Both the position numbers and the translations under genes were made by a program. Positions 52,668-61,673 of a DNA stretch of 64,000 nucleotides are shown here, one piece after another (the first letter of the stretch is position 1; the number at the start of each line of letters is the position of its first letter). The notes beneath the pieces are model-generated. The model was not told the DNA's origin, ran no database searches, and worked only from the letters and a program-made list of their open reading frames with translations. Origin of the DNA: Acidobacteriota bacterium (GTDB lineage Bacteria > Acidobacteriota > Thermoanaerobaculia > Multivoradales > Multivoraceae); NCBI GenBank assembly GCA_029263415.1, contig JAJCXN010000039.1:306837-370836 (forward strand), in the 5' to 3' direction.

Positions 52668-54122
52668 ATGCAGCTCACTACATCTGATAGGTCGCAGACT
52701 GTTGCCAACCACAATCCGCCTTCGCGCCTTGTATTCTGCCTGCTCCTAGCGCTCATCGGAGCGACCGCTCCAATTGGTGCGCAGCCAGCGTCAACCGACG
52801 AACTCAAGCAACGTGTTCACGAACTCGCCACAGAAGCAATCAACGATTCGGCTTCGGTGGGACTGTCGGTTGCGGTCTCAGTCGGTTCTGAGATGGTGGT
52901 TGAGGCCGGCTATGGTGCGATCGAGCTCGAGCACGACGTCGCGGCTAACGCCGACAGCGTGTTTCGCATTGGCTCCATCACCAAGCAGTTCACCGCCGCT
53001 GCGGTCATGAAACTGATCGAGGAGGGAGCTGAAAAGGACGGCAAGAAGCTCAGTCTGGAAGCCCCGATGACAGACTTTGTCGACTTCCCCACGCAAGGCC
53101 ACGTTGTTACCGTGCGCCACTTGCTAACGCACACTTCTGGCATCAAGAGCTACACCGGCCTTGGCCCCGAGTGGATGCGCACCGTTCCGCTTGAGATGAC
53201 CAACGATCAACTGCTCGATCTAGTCAAGGAGAAGGACTTCGACTTTGAACCGAACACCGAGTTTCGCTACAACAACAGTGGCTACTTCCTGCTGGGTGTC
53301 CTGATCGAAGAGCTCAGCGGGAAGGACTATGGCGACTATGTCGCGGAGAGCTTCTTTGAGCCGCTCGGGTTAACACATCTGCGATACGGCTCCAACAGCG
53401 CCATCATCCGTAACCGCGCACAGGGCTACACCAAGGATGGTGACGACATCGTCAATGACGACTTGATCGGGATGAGCCAACCGGGAGCTGCCGGGGCGTT
53501 GATCTCCAACGCCGGCGACCTAGTTCGCTGGAATCGAGCGTTGGTGACCGGCAAGGTGGTGACAGCCGATAGCTACCGCCAAATGAGCACTGGCCACCTG
53601 TTGGCTGACGGTAAAGATACCGGCTATGGATTCGGGCTCGGCGTAGGCAAGCTCGAAGAACACACCCGGATCAGTCACGGTGGTGGCATCAATGGCTTCA
53701 ACTCAATGCTGTCTTACTTCCCAGAGCGAGACCTCACCATCGCCGTGATCTCCAACAGTGAGAGCTATAGCTCGGGCCGCCTTGCCGACGCCATTGCCCG
53801 AGCAGCGCTCGGCGAGGAGATCACCGTCAAGGACTTAGCGATCGATGCACCCGAAGCAGAGCGAGTCAGTGGTGATTACGCGGTTGCCGAGTCGCCACTT
53901 GCCTTCAAGGTGTTGTTTCGTGAGGACAAATTGATGGTCGAAGCCGCCGGTCAAGGCGAGACGCGATTGCGACTTCAGGGAGTCTCAGAGGACGGCTCCA
54001 GCGAATATCGACCCGACTTTGACGACGCGGTCAGAGTGGTGTTCGCGGCTGGATCACCTGCGCCATTCTTGACCCTGTTTCAGAGCGGTCGCTCGATCGA
54101 AGCCCCGCGAACGGAGCCCTGA
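52668..54122 (+). CDS. Serine hydrolase, beta-lactamase class C / penicillin-binding family
   Basis: A 484-residue exported protein (signal peptide to about residue 41, CLLLALIGATAPIGAQ). Active-site motifs of the family are present: S-x-x-K as RIGSITKQFTAAAV (Ser103, Lys106), Y-x-N as FRYNNSGYFLLG (Tyr201), and H-G-G as RISHGGGINGFNSML. The N-terminal strand GLSVAVSVGSEMVVEAGYG is also typical. The final 100 residues (VSGDYAVAESPLAFKVLFRE) form a small lipocalin-like beta domain found in many such proteins. Likely activities are D-aminopeptidase, esterase or DD-peptidase; a true beta-lactamase cannot be claimed from sequence. It ends 9 bp from a convergent gene. Confidence 0.92.
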   Translation: MQLTTSDRSQTVANHNPPSRLVFCLLLALIGATAPIGAQPASTDELKQRVHELATEAINDSASVGLSVAVSVGSEMVVEAGYGAIELEHDVAANADSVFRIGSITKQFTAAAVMKLIEEGAEKDGKKLSLEAPMTDFVDFPTQGHVVTVRHLLTHTSGIKSYTGLGPEWMRTVPLEMTNDQLLDLVKEKDFDFEPNTEFRYNNSGYFLLGVLIEELSGKDYGDYVAESFFEPLGLTHLRYGSNSAIIRNRAQGYTKDGDDIVNDDLIGMSQPGAAGALISNAGDLVRWNRALVTGKVVTADSYRQMSTGHLLADGKDTGYGFGLGVGKLEEHTRISHGGGINGFNSMLSYFPERDLTIAVISNSESYSSGRLADAIARAALGEEITVKDLAIDAPEAERVSGDYAVAESPLAFKVLFREDKLMVEAAGQGETRLRLQGVSEDGSSEYRPDFDDAVRVVFAAGSPAPFLTLFQSGRSIEAPRTEP

Positions 54123-54131
54123 CTAGGGCGC

Positions 54132-54908
54132 CTATGGCGCGCGTTGGGCGGTCCATTTGCCGATGGTGTTGCGGCCGCCGCCGAGTTCGGTGGCGACCCA
54201 GTCGCCGTTCATTGTTTGGCCGTTGACTGAGAGGCGCCCTCTCACCTGCAGTTGTGAATTGCCTCCGGGTCCGTATCGAACCAAGTCGATGTTGCGACCG
54301 ATCAGCTCGCCTCGGATCTGGCCGAGGGCGCCGTTGGTGAGTCGGTAGGTTCCGTTGGCTCTATCGCCGCTCATGCGAAAGGTGACGGTGCCGGCGCCGA
54401 AGTCATCGCCGAAGTCGATCGACCAAGTTCCGCTCAGTCTCGGGCCCAGTGCTGCGATCGCTGAATCCATCGCGCCGATGCGCTCAAGGTAAGAGTAGAT
54501 CTCGTGGCGCAGGTCCGTGGCTTCGCGATCGCGCAGGTAAGCCTTCTCTCGAGCTAGCGAGGTTTGGGCTTCGAGTGCGCGCAATTGCTTTAGCTGGACT
54601 TCCGAGTCGCCAAGTACGCCGGACAGCTGTTGGCGAAGTTCGCGGTATTGACTCTCCGCGGTGCGGGCGCGCCGGTCTGCGTCACCGTAGTCGTCGAGAC
54701 GCTGTTCCAGGAGGAGCGCTTCGATATCCCGCAGACTCTCTAGGCTTTGAGCCTGCACAAGCGCTGGGGACACGAACCCACAGGTCACTGCGACGCAGAT
54801 CAGCGCTGTGTTGAGCGCAGCGACCGAAGCAAAGCGGAGCAATCTAGCCGGGATGGCCGGTGCTGACTGCGGTGCTTGACCCCCGTCGGACGAAATTGGT
54901 TTGAGCAT
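54132..54908 (-). CDS. Exported coiled-coil protein of unknown function
   Basis: A 258-residue protein with an N-terminal membrane or signal helix at about 28-48 (SVAALNTALICVAVTCGFVS), cleavage possible near VQAQ. Residues about 55-145 are strongly charged and helical with heptad-like Leu spacing (ESQYRELRQQLSGVLGDSE, LKQLRALEAQTSLAREKAYL), suggesting a coiled coil. Residues about 158-255 are beta-rich (LSGTWSIDFGDDFGAGTVTF, GDRANGTYRLTNGALGQIRG, MNGDWVATELGGGRN), reminiscent of small barrel domains with G-x-W and N-G-T-Y turns. I do not recognise the family. It is convergent with the serine hydrolase gene. Confidence 0.7.
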   Translation of the reverse strand: MLKPISSDGGQAPQSAPAIPARLLRFASVAALNTALICVAVTCGFVSPALVQAQSLESLRDIEALLLEQRLDDYGDADRRARTAESQYRELRQQLSGVLGDSEVQLKQLRALEAQTSLAREKAYLRDREATDLRHEIYSYLERIGAMDSAIAALGPRLSGTWSIDFGDDFGAGTVTFRMSGDRANGTYRLTNGALGQIRGELIGRNIDLVRYGPGGNSQLQVRGRLSVNGQTMNGDWVATELGGGRNTIGKWTAQRAP

Positions 54909-54940
54909 GACGGTTCTAGATCTCAGGAAGTAGTTGGGCC

Positions 54941-54972
54941 GGGAGTACGGGAGTACGGGAGTACGGGAGTAG
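54941..54972. repeat. 8-bp tandem repeat (4 units, GGGAGTAC)
   Basis: Three exact GGGAGTAC units and a fourth GGGAGTAG lie 33-64 bp upstream of the minus-strand coiled-coil gene start (54908), in promoter position. Confidence 0.9.
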
Positions 54973-55192
54973 GTGAGTAGGGGTATGCGCTGAGTGAATA
55001 CGGGTGGGACACGCCGGCTCCTTCGAGTCTACTGGTGCTCGTGCGATTGATCATGCTACGGCCTGGCGCGTCCGAGCGTCCAAAGGGCCTGCGACCCTGA
55101 AGACCCTGTGGACACTAAGTCCTTACGCGCTGGTATCGTGCCGCTAACCGTCCACCGACGCCTTGAACACTTGACTATGAGGATCTTCCATC

Positions 55193-57427
55193 GTGACCTT
55201 TGTGAACCGCTCCCTTGCCGTTGGGGTACTTGTAGCCATGGTTAGCTTTGAAGGGGTTGAAGCGAAGAACGCTGCGGATACCGAGACCAGGGCTCTTACT
55301 CTTGAGGACATTTATTCTCCGGACAAGGAGAAGCGCCTCGACTTTTCGGGTTCAGTGCCGAGCATTCGTTGGATCGACGATGAGTCCTGGGTCGAACGAC
55401 GTGGGCCCAAAGATGACGACGAAGCGGACAAGGTGTTGGTGAAGGTTGACGCTGAGAGCGGGCGCGCCGAGCCGTTCTTTGATCACGCCAAGATGGTGGA
55501 ACAGCTGGCGGCGCTTCCTGGCATGGACGAAGACACAGCGAAGAAGATCGCCTACGGCTCGCTCAACTTGGATGAGAACAATCGGCGCGCATTGATCAAC
55601 CAAGCCCACGATTTGTTCTTGTACGACCTCGAGACCGAAGAGGCACGTCGGCTGACCTTCGATCCCAAAGAGGAGGTTGGTGAAGAATTCTCTCCCGACG
55701 GTCGCTTTGTCAGCTTCATTCGTGACTACAACTTGCACTTGCTCGACCTAGAGTCGGGGCGCGAGCGCGCACTGACCGACGGCGGCGGTCCCGATCTGTT
55801 CTTTGGCCGACTCGACTGGGTCTACCAGGAAGAGGTCTATGGTCGCGGCAATTTCAAGGGCTACTGGTGGTCGCCTGATTCGGGTCACCTGGCGTTCTTC
55901 AAGCTGGATGAATCAAAGGTGCGTGAGTTCACAGTGGTGGATCATCTGCCGACCGAGCTGACCACTGAAGTCACGAACTATCCGAAGGCTGGATCGCCCA
56001 ATCCCGAAGTGAAGCTGGGCGTGGTCTCAGCACTAGGTGGCGACACAGTGTGGCTTGATACCAGCAAGTACGAGTCGATTCAGCACTTGATCGTCAAGGT
56101 CGGCTGGACTCCGGATTCCGAGAAGGTCATTTTTCAGGTTCAAGACCGTGAGCAAGAGTGGCTCGAATTGCTGAGCGCTAGTCCCGCTACCGGCAAGTCG
56201 ACGAAGATCCTTCGCGAGGAGAGTCCAGCGTTCGTCAATGCTCTGGGTATGCCTGAATGGTTAGACGACGGCGGCTTTCTTTGGCGCTCGGAACGCACTG
56301 GTTTTCAACACGTCTATCGTTACGACACCGACTATCAATTGGTCGGTGCGGTCACCGAAGGCGAGTGGGAAGTGCGTTCGCTGCATGGCGTTGATGAGGA
56401 CGCAGGCTTGGTGTTTGTGACGGCCATGGAAGAGAGCCCGATTGCTCCGCACGTCTACCAGGTGGGATTGGATGGGAAGGGCCTGAAACGACTGTCGAAG
56501 CAGAGTGGTAGCCACAGCGCATCGTGGAGCAAGAAGCAAACTTACTTCTATGATCGCTGGTCTAACGTCACCACCCCGACCCAAGCCCGGCTCTACCGTC
56601 GTAACGGCAAGCAAGTGCGGGTGGTGGACGAGAACAAGGTCGAGGCCCTGGATCTGTTCGAGTGGGGGCCGGTGGAGCGTCACCAAGTGAAAACTCGCGA
56701 CGGCTTCGTGATGGAAGCGATGCTGATGAAACCAGCCGACTTTGATCCTTCCAAGAAGTACCCAGTGTTGCAGTACAACTACGGCGGTCCACATGCGCCG
56801 GTAGTGCGCGATGCTTGGGGTGGCCAGCGCTACGCCTGGCACCAGATGCTTGCGCAAAAGGGTTATCTGATTTGGATGTGCGACAACCGCTCGGCCTCGG
56901 GCAAAGGCATCAAGCCGACCTGGGAAGCCTTTCATCGCATGGGGCAACCCGAGCTCGCCGACATCGAAGATGGACTCAGGTGGCTCATGGAGAAGCCGTG
57001 GGTCGATGGTGGCCGCTTAGGCATCTGGGGCTGGAGCTACGGTGGTTTCATGGCCTCTTATGCGCTGACCCACAGCAAGATGTTCAAGGCCGGAATCGCC
57101 GGCGCGCCAGTCACCGACTGGCACTTGTATGACTCGATCTACACCGAGCGTTACATGGGCACGCCGCAAAACAATCCCGAAGGCTACGACGCCACCTCGG
57201 TAACCAAGGCGGCCAAGGACCTGTCAGGCGAACTCCTGATCGTGCACGGGACAATCGATGACAACGTGCATTTTCAGAACACCGTACAGCTGGTGTATGA
57301 GCTACAGAAGGCTGGCAAGGCGTTTGAGCTGATGATCTATCCCAAGTCGAGGCACGGAGTAAGGGATAAAGACCAGGTGTTTCACTTGCAGCGGACAATG
57401 ACCGACTTCTTGCTGAGGAAACTCTAG
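55193..57427 (+). CDS. S9B-type prolyl peptidase (dipeptidyl peptidase IV family)
   Basis: A 744-residue exported peptidase that removes Xaa-Pro dipeptides. The GTG at 55193 has AGGA upstream; the leader FVNRSLAVGVLVAMVSFEGV is a signal peptide. Residues about 40-470 form the beta-propeller (DPPIV_N): the substrate-gripping motif is present as LDWVYQEEVYGRG near residue 205-217. Residues about 490-744 are the alpha/beta hydrolase: GIWGWSYGGFMASY (Ser615), VHGTIDDNVHFQN (Asp689) and KSRHGVRDKDQ (His721). The triad is complete. Together with the M61 peptidase nearby it indicates extracellular peptide use. It is monocistronic as far as I can see. Confidence 0.95.
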   Translation: MTFVNRSLAVGVLVAMVSFEGVEAKNAADTETRALTLEDIYSPDKEKRLDFSGSVPSIRWIDDESWVERRGPKDDDEADKVLVKVDAESGRAEPFFDHAKMVEQLAALPGMDEDTAKKIAYGSLNLDENNRRALINQAHDLFLYDLETEEARRLTFDPKEEVGEEFSPDGRFVSFIRDYNLHLLDLESGRERALTDGGGPDLFFGRLDWVYQEEVYGRGNFKGYWWSPDSGHLAFFKLDESKVREFTVVDHLPTELTTEVTNYPKAGSPNPEVKLGVVSALGGDTVWLDTSKYESIQHLIVKVGWTPDSEKVIFQVQDREQEWLELLSASPATGKSTKILREESPAFVNALGMPEWLDDGGFLWRSERTGFQHVYRYDTDYQLVGAVTEGEWEVRSLHGVDEDAGLVFVTAMEESPIAPHVYQVGLDGKGLKRLSKQSGSHSASWSKKQTYFYDRWSNVTTPTQARLYRRNGKQVRVVDENKVEALDLFEWGPVERHQVKTRDGFVMEAMLMKPADFDPSKKYPVLQYNYGGPHAPVVRDAWGGQRYAWHQMLAQKGYLIWMCDNRSASGKGIKPTWEAFHRMGQPELADIEDGLRWLMEKPWVDGGRLGIWGWSYGGFMASYALTHSKMFKAGIAGAPVTDWHLYDSIYTERYMGTPQNNPEGYDATSVTKAAKDLSGELLIVHGTIDDNVHFQNTVQLVYELQKAGKAFELMIYPKSRHGVRDKDQVFHLQRTMTDFLLRKL

Positions 57428-57457
57428 GACGGGCCTTGGCCGACCACCGGAACGGGC

Positions 57458-57868
57458 TCAGTCCAGACTGGGTTTCGCACGCGAGCGTTTGACGTCGCTA
57501 CGGCGACGTTTGGATTTGATGCGGCGGTCTTTGGCCCCCTTGCTTTCGCCGCGTCGCTTCTTGCGGCTTTTCGGGGGGTTAGCGGCTTGATCCACGAGCA
57601 CCTGCAGGCGCGCTCGCGCGTCGGCTCGGTTGAGTTCTTGAGTGCGGTGGCGTGACGCCTTGATCAGCAGATTCCCAGCCTTGTCGATGCGGTTCTTTGC
57701 GAGAACGACTAGGCGTTGCCGCACAGCTTCCGGGAGAGACTCGCTGGACTCGACATGAAAGCGCAGTTGCACAGCGGTCGCAACCTTGTTGACGTTCTGG
57801 CCGCCGGGGCCCCCGGATCGGGTGAACTGCTCGTCCAGTTCTTGTTCTGAGATCGTGTAGTGCTGCAT
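57458..57868 (-). CDS. arfB: Peptidyl-tRNA hydrolase ArfB (alternative ribosome rescue)
   Basis: A 136-residue protein. ATG 57868 is chosen; the longer frame to 58147 overlaps the aminotransferase gene. It carries the release-factor GGQ loop as SGGPGGQNVNKVATAVQLRF, which triggers peptidyl-tRNA hydrolysis, but has none of the codon-recognition domains of RF1/RF2. The C-terminal tail is strongly basic (KSRKKRRGESKGAKDRRIKS), as required to enter the empty mRNA channel of stalled ribosomes. Length matches the ArfB/YaeJ family. It lies 23 bases after the aminotransferase stop and is probably co-transcribed with it. Confidence 0.93.
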   Translation of the reverse strand: MQHYTISEQELDEQFTRSGGPGGQNVNKVATAVQLRFHVESSESLPEAVRQRLVVLAKNRIDKAGNLLIKASRHRTQELNRADARARLQVLVDQAANPPKSRKKRRGESKGAKDRRIKSKRRRSDVKRSRAKPSLD

Positions 57869-57891
57869 AGACGTGTCATCGCGAACCGCGC

Positions 57892-58788
57892 TCAAACGAG
57901 TTGCGTTCCTTGGATCTTGGTGCGCTCTTTGAAGTAGGCGCTCAGCTGTTCGAGCACTGGACGGTCGCCATTGCCGATCGGTCGACCGTCGACTTCGCTG
58001 ACCGGAACCAGTTCGCCCATAGTGCCGGTGCAGAACACCTCGTCGGCGCGGTAGAGCTCTGCTTGGGAGTAGTCGGTGACTTCGTGAGGGAGGCTGTGCT
58101 CCCGGCAAATCTCGAGCACGGTTGCGCGCGTGATGCCTTCTGGACAAGCCACGCAGTGGCTGGTACGCAGGACACCCGCCTCGACAATGAACACGTGGGT
58201 GGCATTGGTCTCGGCGACGAAACCGCGCTGGTCGAGCATCAGTGCGTCGTCGGCACCGGCAGCATTGGCTTCGATCTTGGCCATGATCGACTGAATCAGG
58301 TTGTTGTGGTGGATCTTGGGATCCATGCAGTCAGGCGAGAATCGTCGAATCGACGCTGTGCACAGCTTGATCGGCGCTGAACCATAGACCGGAGGCTTGA
58401 ACTCAGCGAGCACGATCAGTGTGGGCCCCGACTGATTGAGTCGCGGATCCATGCCTGAGGTGAGCTTCACGCCGCGGGTGAGCGTCAATCGAATGTGCAC
58501 ACCGTCGGTCATCGAGTTGGCGATCAGCGTCTTGCGGATCTCCTCAGTGATTGCTGCTGCCGAGGGAATGACGGTGAAGGCGAGCGCTTGAGCTGAGTGC
58601 TTGAGTCGTTCGAGATGCTGGTCGAGTTTGAAGATGCGACCCTGGTAGAGGCGAAGCCCTTCCCAAACGGCGTCTCCGCCCTGCACTACAGAGTCAAACG
58701 GAGAAATCCCCGCCTGATCCCGGTGGATCAGTTCCCCGTTAATGCTGATCAGCAGGTCTTTGTTGGCTTCGTTGAATGCTTGTTTCAT
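57892..58788 (-). CDS. Class IV PLP aminotransferase (branched-chain or D-amino acid type)
   Basis: A 298-residue fold-type IV enzyme. Start ATG 58788. Family signatures: ISINGELIHRDQAGISPFDS, GDAVWEGLRLYQGRIFKLDQ, the PLP lysine in MDPKIHHNNLIQSIMAKIEA (Lys158), GFVAETNATHVFIV for the phosphate-binding region, and CTGTMGELVPVSEVDGRPIG near the C-terminus. The usual motif after the lysine is N-Y-L; here H-H-N-N-L replaces it. Branched-chain aminotransferase (ilvE), D-alanine aminotransferase and aminodeoxychorismate lyase share this fold and cannot be told apart safely, so no symbol is given. Confidence 0.9.
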   Translation of the reverse strand: MKQAFNEANKDLLISINGELIHRDQAGISPFDSVVQGGDAVWEGLRLYQGRIFKLDQHLERLKHSAQALAFTVIPSAAAITEEIRKTLIANSMTDGVHIRLTLTRGVKLTSGMDPRLNQSGPTLIVLAEFKPPVYGSAPIKLCTASIRRFSPDCMDPKIHHNNLIQSIMAKIEANAAGADDALMLDQRGFVAETNATHVFIVEAGVLRTSHCVACPEGITRATVLEICREHSLPHEVTDYSQAELYRADEVFCTGTMGELVPVSEVDGRPIGNGDRPVLEQLSAYFKERTKIQGTQLV

Positions 58789-59334
58789 GGTGCTGCCGGA
58801 GAGGCGATGGAGCGAGGTCGTTGGCTCGCGATCCTCGTTCGCCCTAAGTTGTTGTAGGGCCGCTGGATGCTAGCAACGAGCCATGGATTCGGGAAACGGT
58901 GATACACACAACACAGTTCTTCCAAAGATGGTCCAAGATCACTTGCCGCACGAAGTGGTCGTCGTGATTGCGGATCGTGGCAACCGTCTCGACAAAAAAG
59001 TGAGGCCAGATATCGGCAATCGGCGGCATGTGTGATCAGGTTGGGCGCAGAGATCGAACTCCCAAGCGTATGAATGGATGATCGCCACGAAAACGAGTTT
59101 CGATCAATAATGTGGCTAAGCGGATTCACATGGGCTTTGCAGCCCAGTGGTGCTTTTGACCCGTGTTCGCTTTCGGCTGAAGAGCGATCGGATCGTCGCT
59201 AGTTTCAGGCTCAGCCCGGCGGCCCGGCGCCTCGGCTTGGTCCTGCATCGCTGACTAGCTTCAAGGGCGAATGCCAAGCAAATGATTGAGTAGGTCGGTA
59301 CTTAGGTGAGACTCAGAACGCGCGGAGTTGTGGG
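58789..59334. other. Divergent intergenic region (546 bp), no gene seen
   Basis: This separates the aminotransferase (minus) from the SLC13/RCK transporter (plus). I looked for tRNA and riboswitch shapes and saw only GC-rich strings around 59210-59245 without long complementary arms. Frames crossing it lack recognisable features. Confidence 0.5.
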
Positions 59335-61659
59335 ATGACGCTGTCAATCGCCTTTCTCTTCATCGTCTTAGGTGCGATGGTCACGTTGTTCATGACCGAG
59401 AAACTGCCGGTCGATCTGACTGCGTTCCTGGGCTTAGTGATTCTGGTGTTCGCCGGCTTTGTCGATCCGCAGGACGCGTTCGTCGGCTTTTCGTCGCCGG
59501 CCGTGATCACCATGCTGTCGATCTTCATTGTCAGCGGAGCGCTACTCGAGACCGGGGTCGCCGATTCGATCGGCGGCAGGATTCACCGCTGGGTCGGTGG
59601 CAAAGAGATACCACTCATTATCACCTTGATGTTGGTGGCCGGCGTCATGTCAGCCTTCATGAACAACATCGCTGCAACTGCGGTGTTGATGCCCGCCGTC
59701 GCCAGTCTCGGAGCAAAGGCTGGGATCGCGCCGGGACGTTTGTTCATGCCGCTCTCGTTCGGTGCGATCCTGGGCGGGACCACGACATTGGTCGGTACTC
59801 CGCCAAATTTGCTTGCTGGAGACATCCTAGAGAAGCGAGGGTACGAGCCGTTCACGCTGTTTGAGTTCGCGCCGTTTGGTCTTGCGCTCCTCGGCCTTGG
59901 CACGCTGTACATGTGTACGGTGGGACGCCGCTTGCTGCCTCAGGGCGAAGCGAGCAGCGCGCCCGACAACGGGATCGATCTGCGCCAGTTCTATGGCATT
60001 GAGCGCCGCTTGTTCCGCCTACGTATCCCCCCTGGATCGAAGCTCGACGGGGCTACCGTGGGCGACACCCGGGTGGGCAACGAATTGGGGGTGCAGATCG
60101 TCTCGATTCTGAGAGGTGACAAGCGTGTGATCACCCCTCGTGGTGAGACGCGTCTCGAGGGCAACGATGAACTGCTCGTTCAAGGCCAACGTGATTCTCT
60201 AAAAGAGCTGCTCAAGGTCAGGGAACTCGAGGTCGGCGACGTGCCCAGCGGCCAGATCGAACTGCCAGCGAAGGGTGTGGTGGCGGTCAGGTTCGCCATC
60301 CGAGAGAACTCGAGTGTAAGGGGCAAGACCCTGAGCGAGTGCGGATTCAGGGAGCGCTTCAGTGTGGTCGTGGTTGAGATCGAACGGGCTGGTTCGGCAC
60401 TCAGCGCTCACCTTGCCGCGCAAGTTCTCGAAACAGGCGACGTAGTGACTGGAGTTTGCGTTGAGGCCGGGCTGGAGGCACTCGAACTCGAGTTTGATGT
60501 GCAAACCGTAGGCGACGAAGCCCTCGAGCACTTGTCGACGCTGTCAATGTTCGTTCTCGACTTGCCTTCAAATTCGGCGATGATCGGCAGCAGCCTTGGA
60601 GAGAGTCGCATGGGCGAGCTCACCGGGCTGTCGGTGATCGGACTGGTCAGAGACGCTGCTGGCTGGGTGCCGGTGACACCCGACGCCGTGCTTGAGCCCC
60701 ACGATCGCCTGCTGGTAGCGGGAGACCGTTCCCGGATCTCAGGCCTACTGGCGGTTGGTGATGTTGAGCTTCAAGAAGGAAGTTCCACCAAGGGCCTTGA
60801 AGGCGATCAGAACATGGTCGAAGCGACGGTGGCTCCACGCTCCGTGCTCGAAGGAAAGACCGCGATCGAGAGCGGTTTCCGCGACCGCTATGGCATGCAG
60901 ATTCTCAGTGTGTGGCGTGCTGGCGAGCACCTCTACGATGACCTTGGGAATCTGCCACTTGCGGTTGGCGACGCACTCTTGCTGCTGGGCGACGCAGAGG
61001 CGAGCAGCAAGCTCGCGTCCGATCGCGACCTGATTCTGCTGTCCGTCAGCGGCGATCGCGCAAGACGCACTAAGAAGGCCCCCTACGCCATCGGTGCTCT
61101 GCTGTTGATGGTCGGTCTGGTGATGACCGGGCTGCAGCCGATCCAGTTTGCCGCATTCACCGCCGCGTCGTTGGCGATCTTGAGTGGCGCTCTGAGCATG
61201 CGGGAGGCCTACCGTGTCATTGAGTGGAAGGCGATCTTCTTGGTCGCCGCAGTTCTACCCGCGGGAGCTGCAATGGAGAGCAGTGGGGCGGCCGCGTTCC
61301 TGGCCGGATCGGTGACCGACTTGGCCGGTCCACTCGGCCCCTACGCCGTGTTGGCGGCCTTGGTTGCGCTGTCGAGCCTGCTGAGCCAGGGCCTAGATGG
61401 CGCACCTGCAGTGGTGCTGCTCTCGCCAGTGGTGCTCGAGACCGCGATCAAGCTCGATTTGAGCCCTTACCCGCTCATGATGGGGGTCGCACTCGCGGCT
61501 TCGGCAGCATTCATGACGCCCTTTAGCCACAAGGCGAACCTGTTGGTGATGGGCATCGGCGGCTACCGCAGCAAGGACTTCCTGCGAGTCGGTACGCCGC
61601 TCACCATCATCCTGCTAGCGCTGGTGGTGGTGATGGTTCCGATGCTGATCCCGTTCTAG
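59335..61659 (+). CDS. SLC13/DASS-type permease with four RCK_C (TrkA-C) domains
   Basis: A 774-residue inner-membrane transporter. Residues about 1-200 are transmembrane with signatures LPVDLTAFLGLVILVFAG, AFMNNIAATAVLMPAV (the N-N-x-A-A/T motif) and GTTTLVGTPPNLLAGDI (S/T-x-x-G-T-P-P-N), typical of the ion-transporter superfamily. Residues about 220-560 form four consecutive RCK_C-like modules (LDGATVGDTRVGNELGVQIV, VRGKTLSECGFRERFSVVVV, MIGSSLGESRMGELTGLSVI, LEGKTAIESGFRDRYGMQIL). Residues about 575-774 resume membrane helices, with GLDGAPAVVLLSPVV and FSHKANLLVMGIGGYRSKDF. Substrates of related proteins are sulfate, dicarboxylates or Na+-coupled anions. Two modules is the more familiar number for this type. 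Confidence 0.9.
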   Translation: MTLSIAFLFIVLGAMVTLFMTEKLPVDLTAFLGLVILVFAGFVDPQDAFVGFSSPAVITMLSIFIVSGALLETGVADSIGGRIHRWVGGKEIPLIITLMLVAGVMSAFMNNIAATAVLMPAVASLGAKAGIAPGRLFMPLSFGAILGGTTTLVGTPPNLLAGDILEKRGYEPFTLFEFAPFGLALLGLGTLYMCTVGRRLLPQGEASSAPDNGIDLRQFYGIERRLFRLRIPPGSKLDGATVGDTRVGNELGVQIVSILRGDKRVITPRGETRLEGNDELLVQGQRDSLKELLKVRELEVGDVPSGQIELPAKGVVAVRFAIRENSSVRGKTLSECGFRERFSVVVVEIERAGSALSAHLAAQVLETGDVVTGVCVEAGLEALELEFDVQTVGDEALEHLSTLSMFVLDLPSNSAMIGSSLGESRMGELTGLSVIGLVRDAAGWVPVTPDAVLEPHDRLLVAGDRSRISGLLAVGDVELQEGSSTKGLEGDQNMVEATVAPRSVLEGKTAIESGFRDRYGMQILSVWRAGEHLYDDLGNLPLAVGDALLLLGDAEASSKLASDRDLILLSVSGDRARRTKKAPYAIGALLLMVGLVMTGLQPIQFAAFTAASLAILSGALSMREAYRVIEWKAIFLVAAVLPAGAAMESSGAAAFLAGSVTDLAGPLGPYAVLAALVALSSLLSQGLDGAPAVVLLSPVVLETAIKLDLSPYPLMMGVALAASAAFMTPFSHKANLLVMGIGGYRSKDFLRVGTPLTIILLALVVVMVPMLIPF

Positions 61660-61673
61660 GGCCTTCCGGCCTA

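Noticed and set aside
58789..59334. Possible tRNA or riboswitch in the 546-bp gap
   Set aside because: No cloverleaf, T-loop (GTTCGA-type) or conserved riboswitch core could be found by eye.
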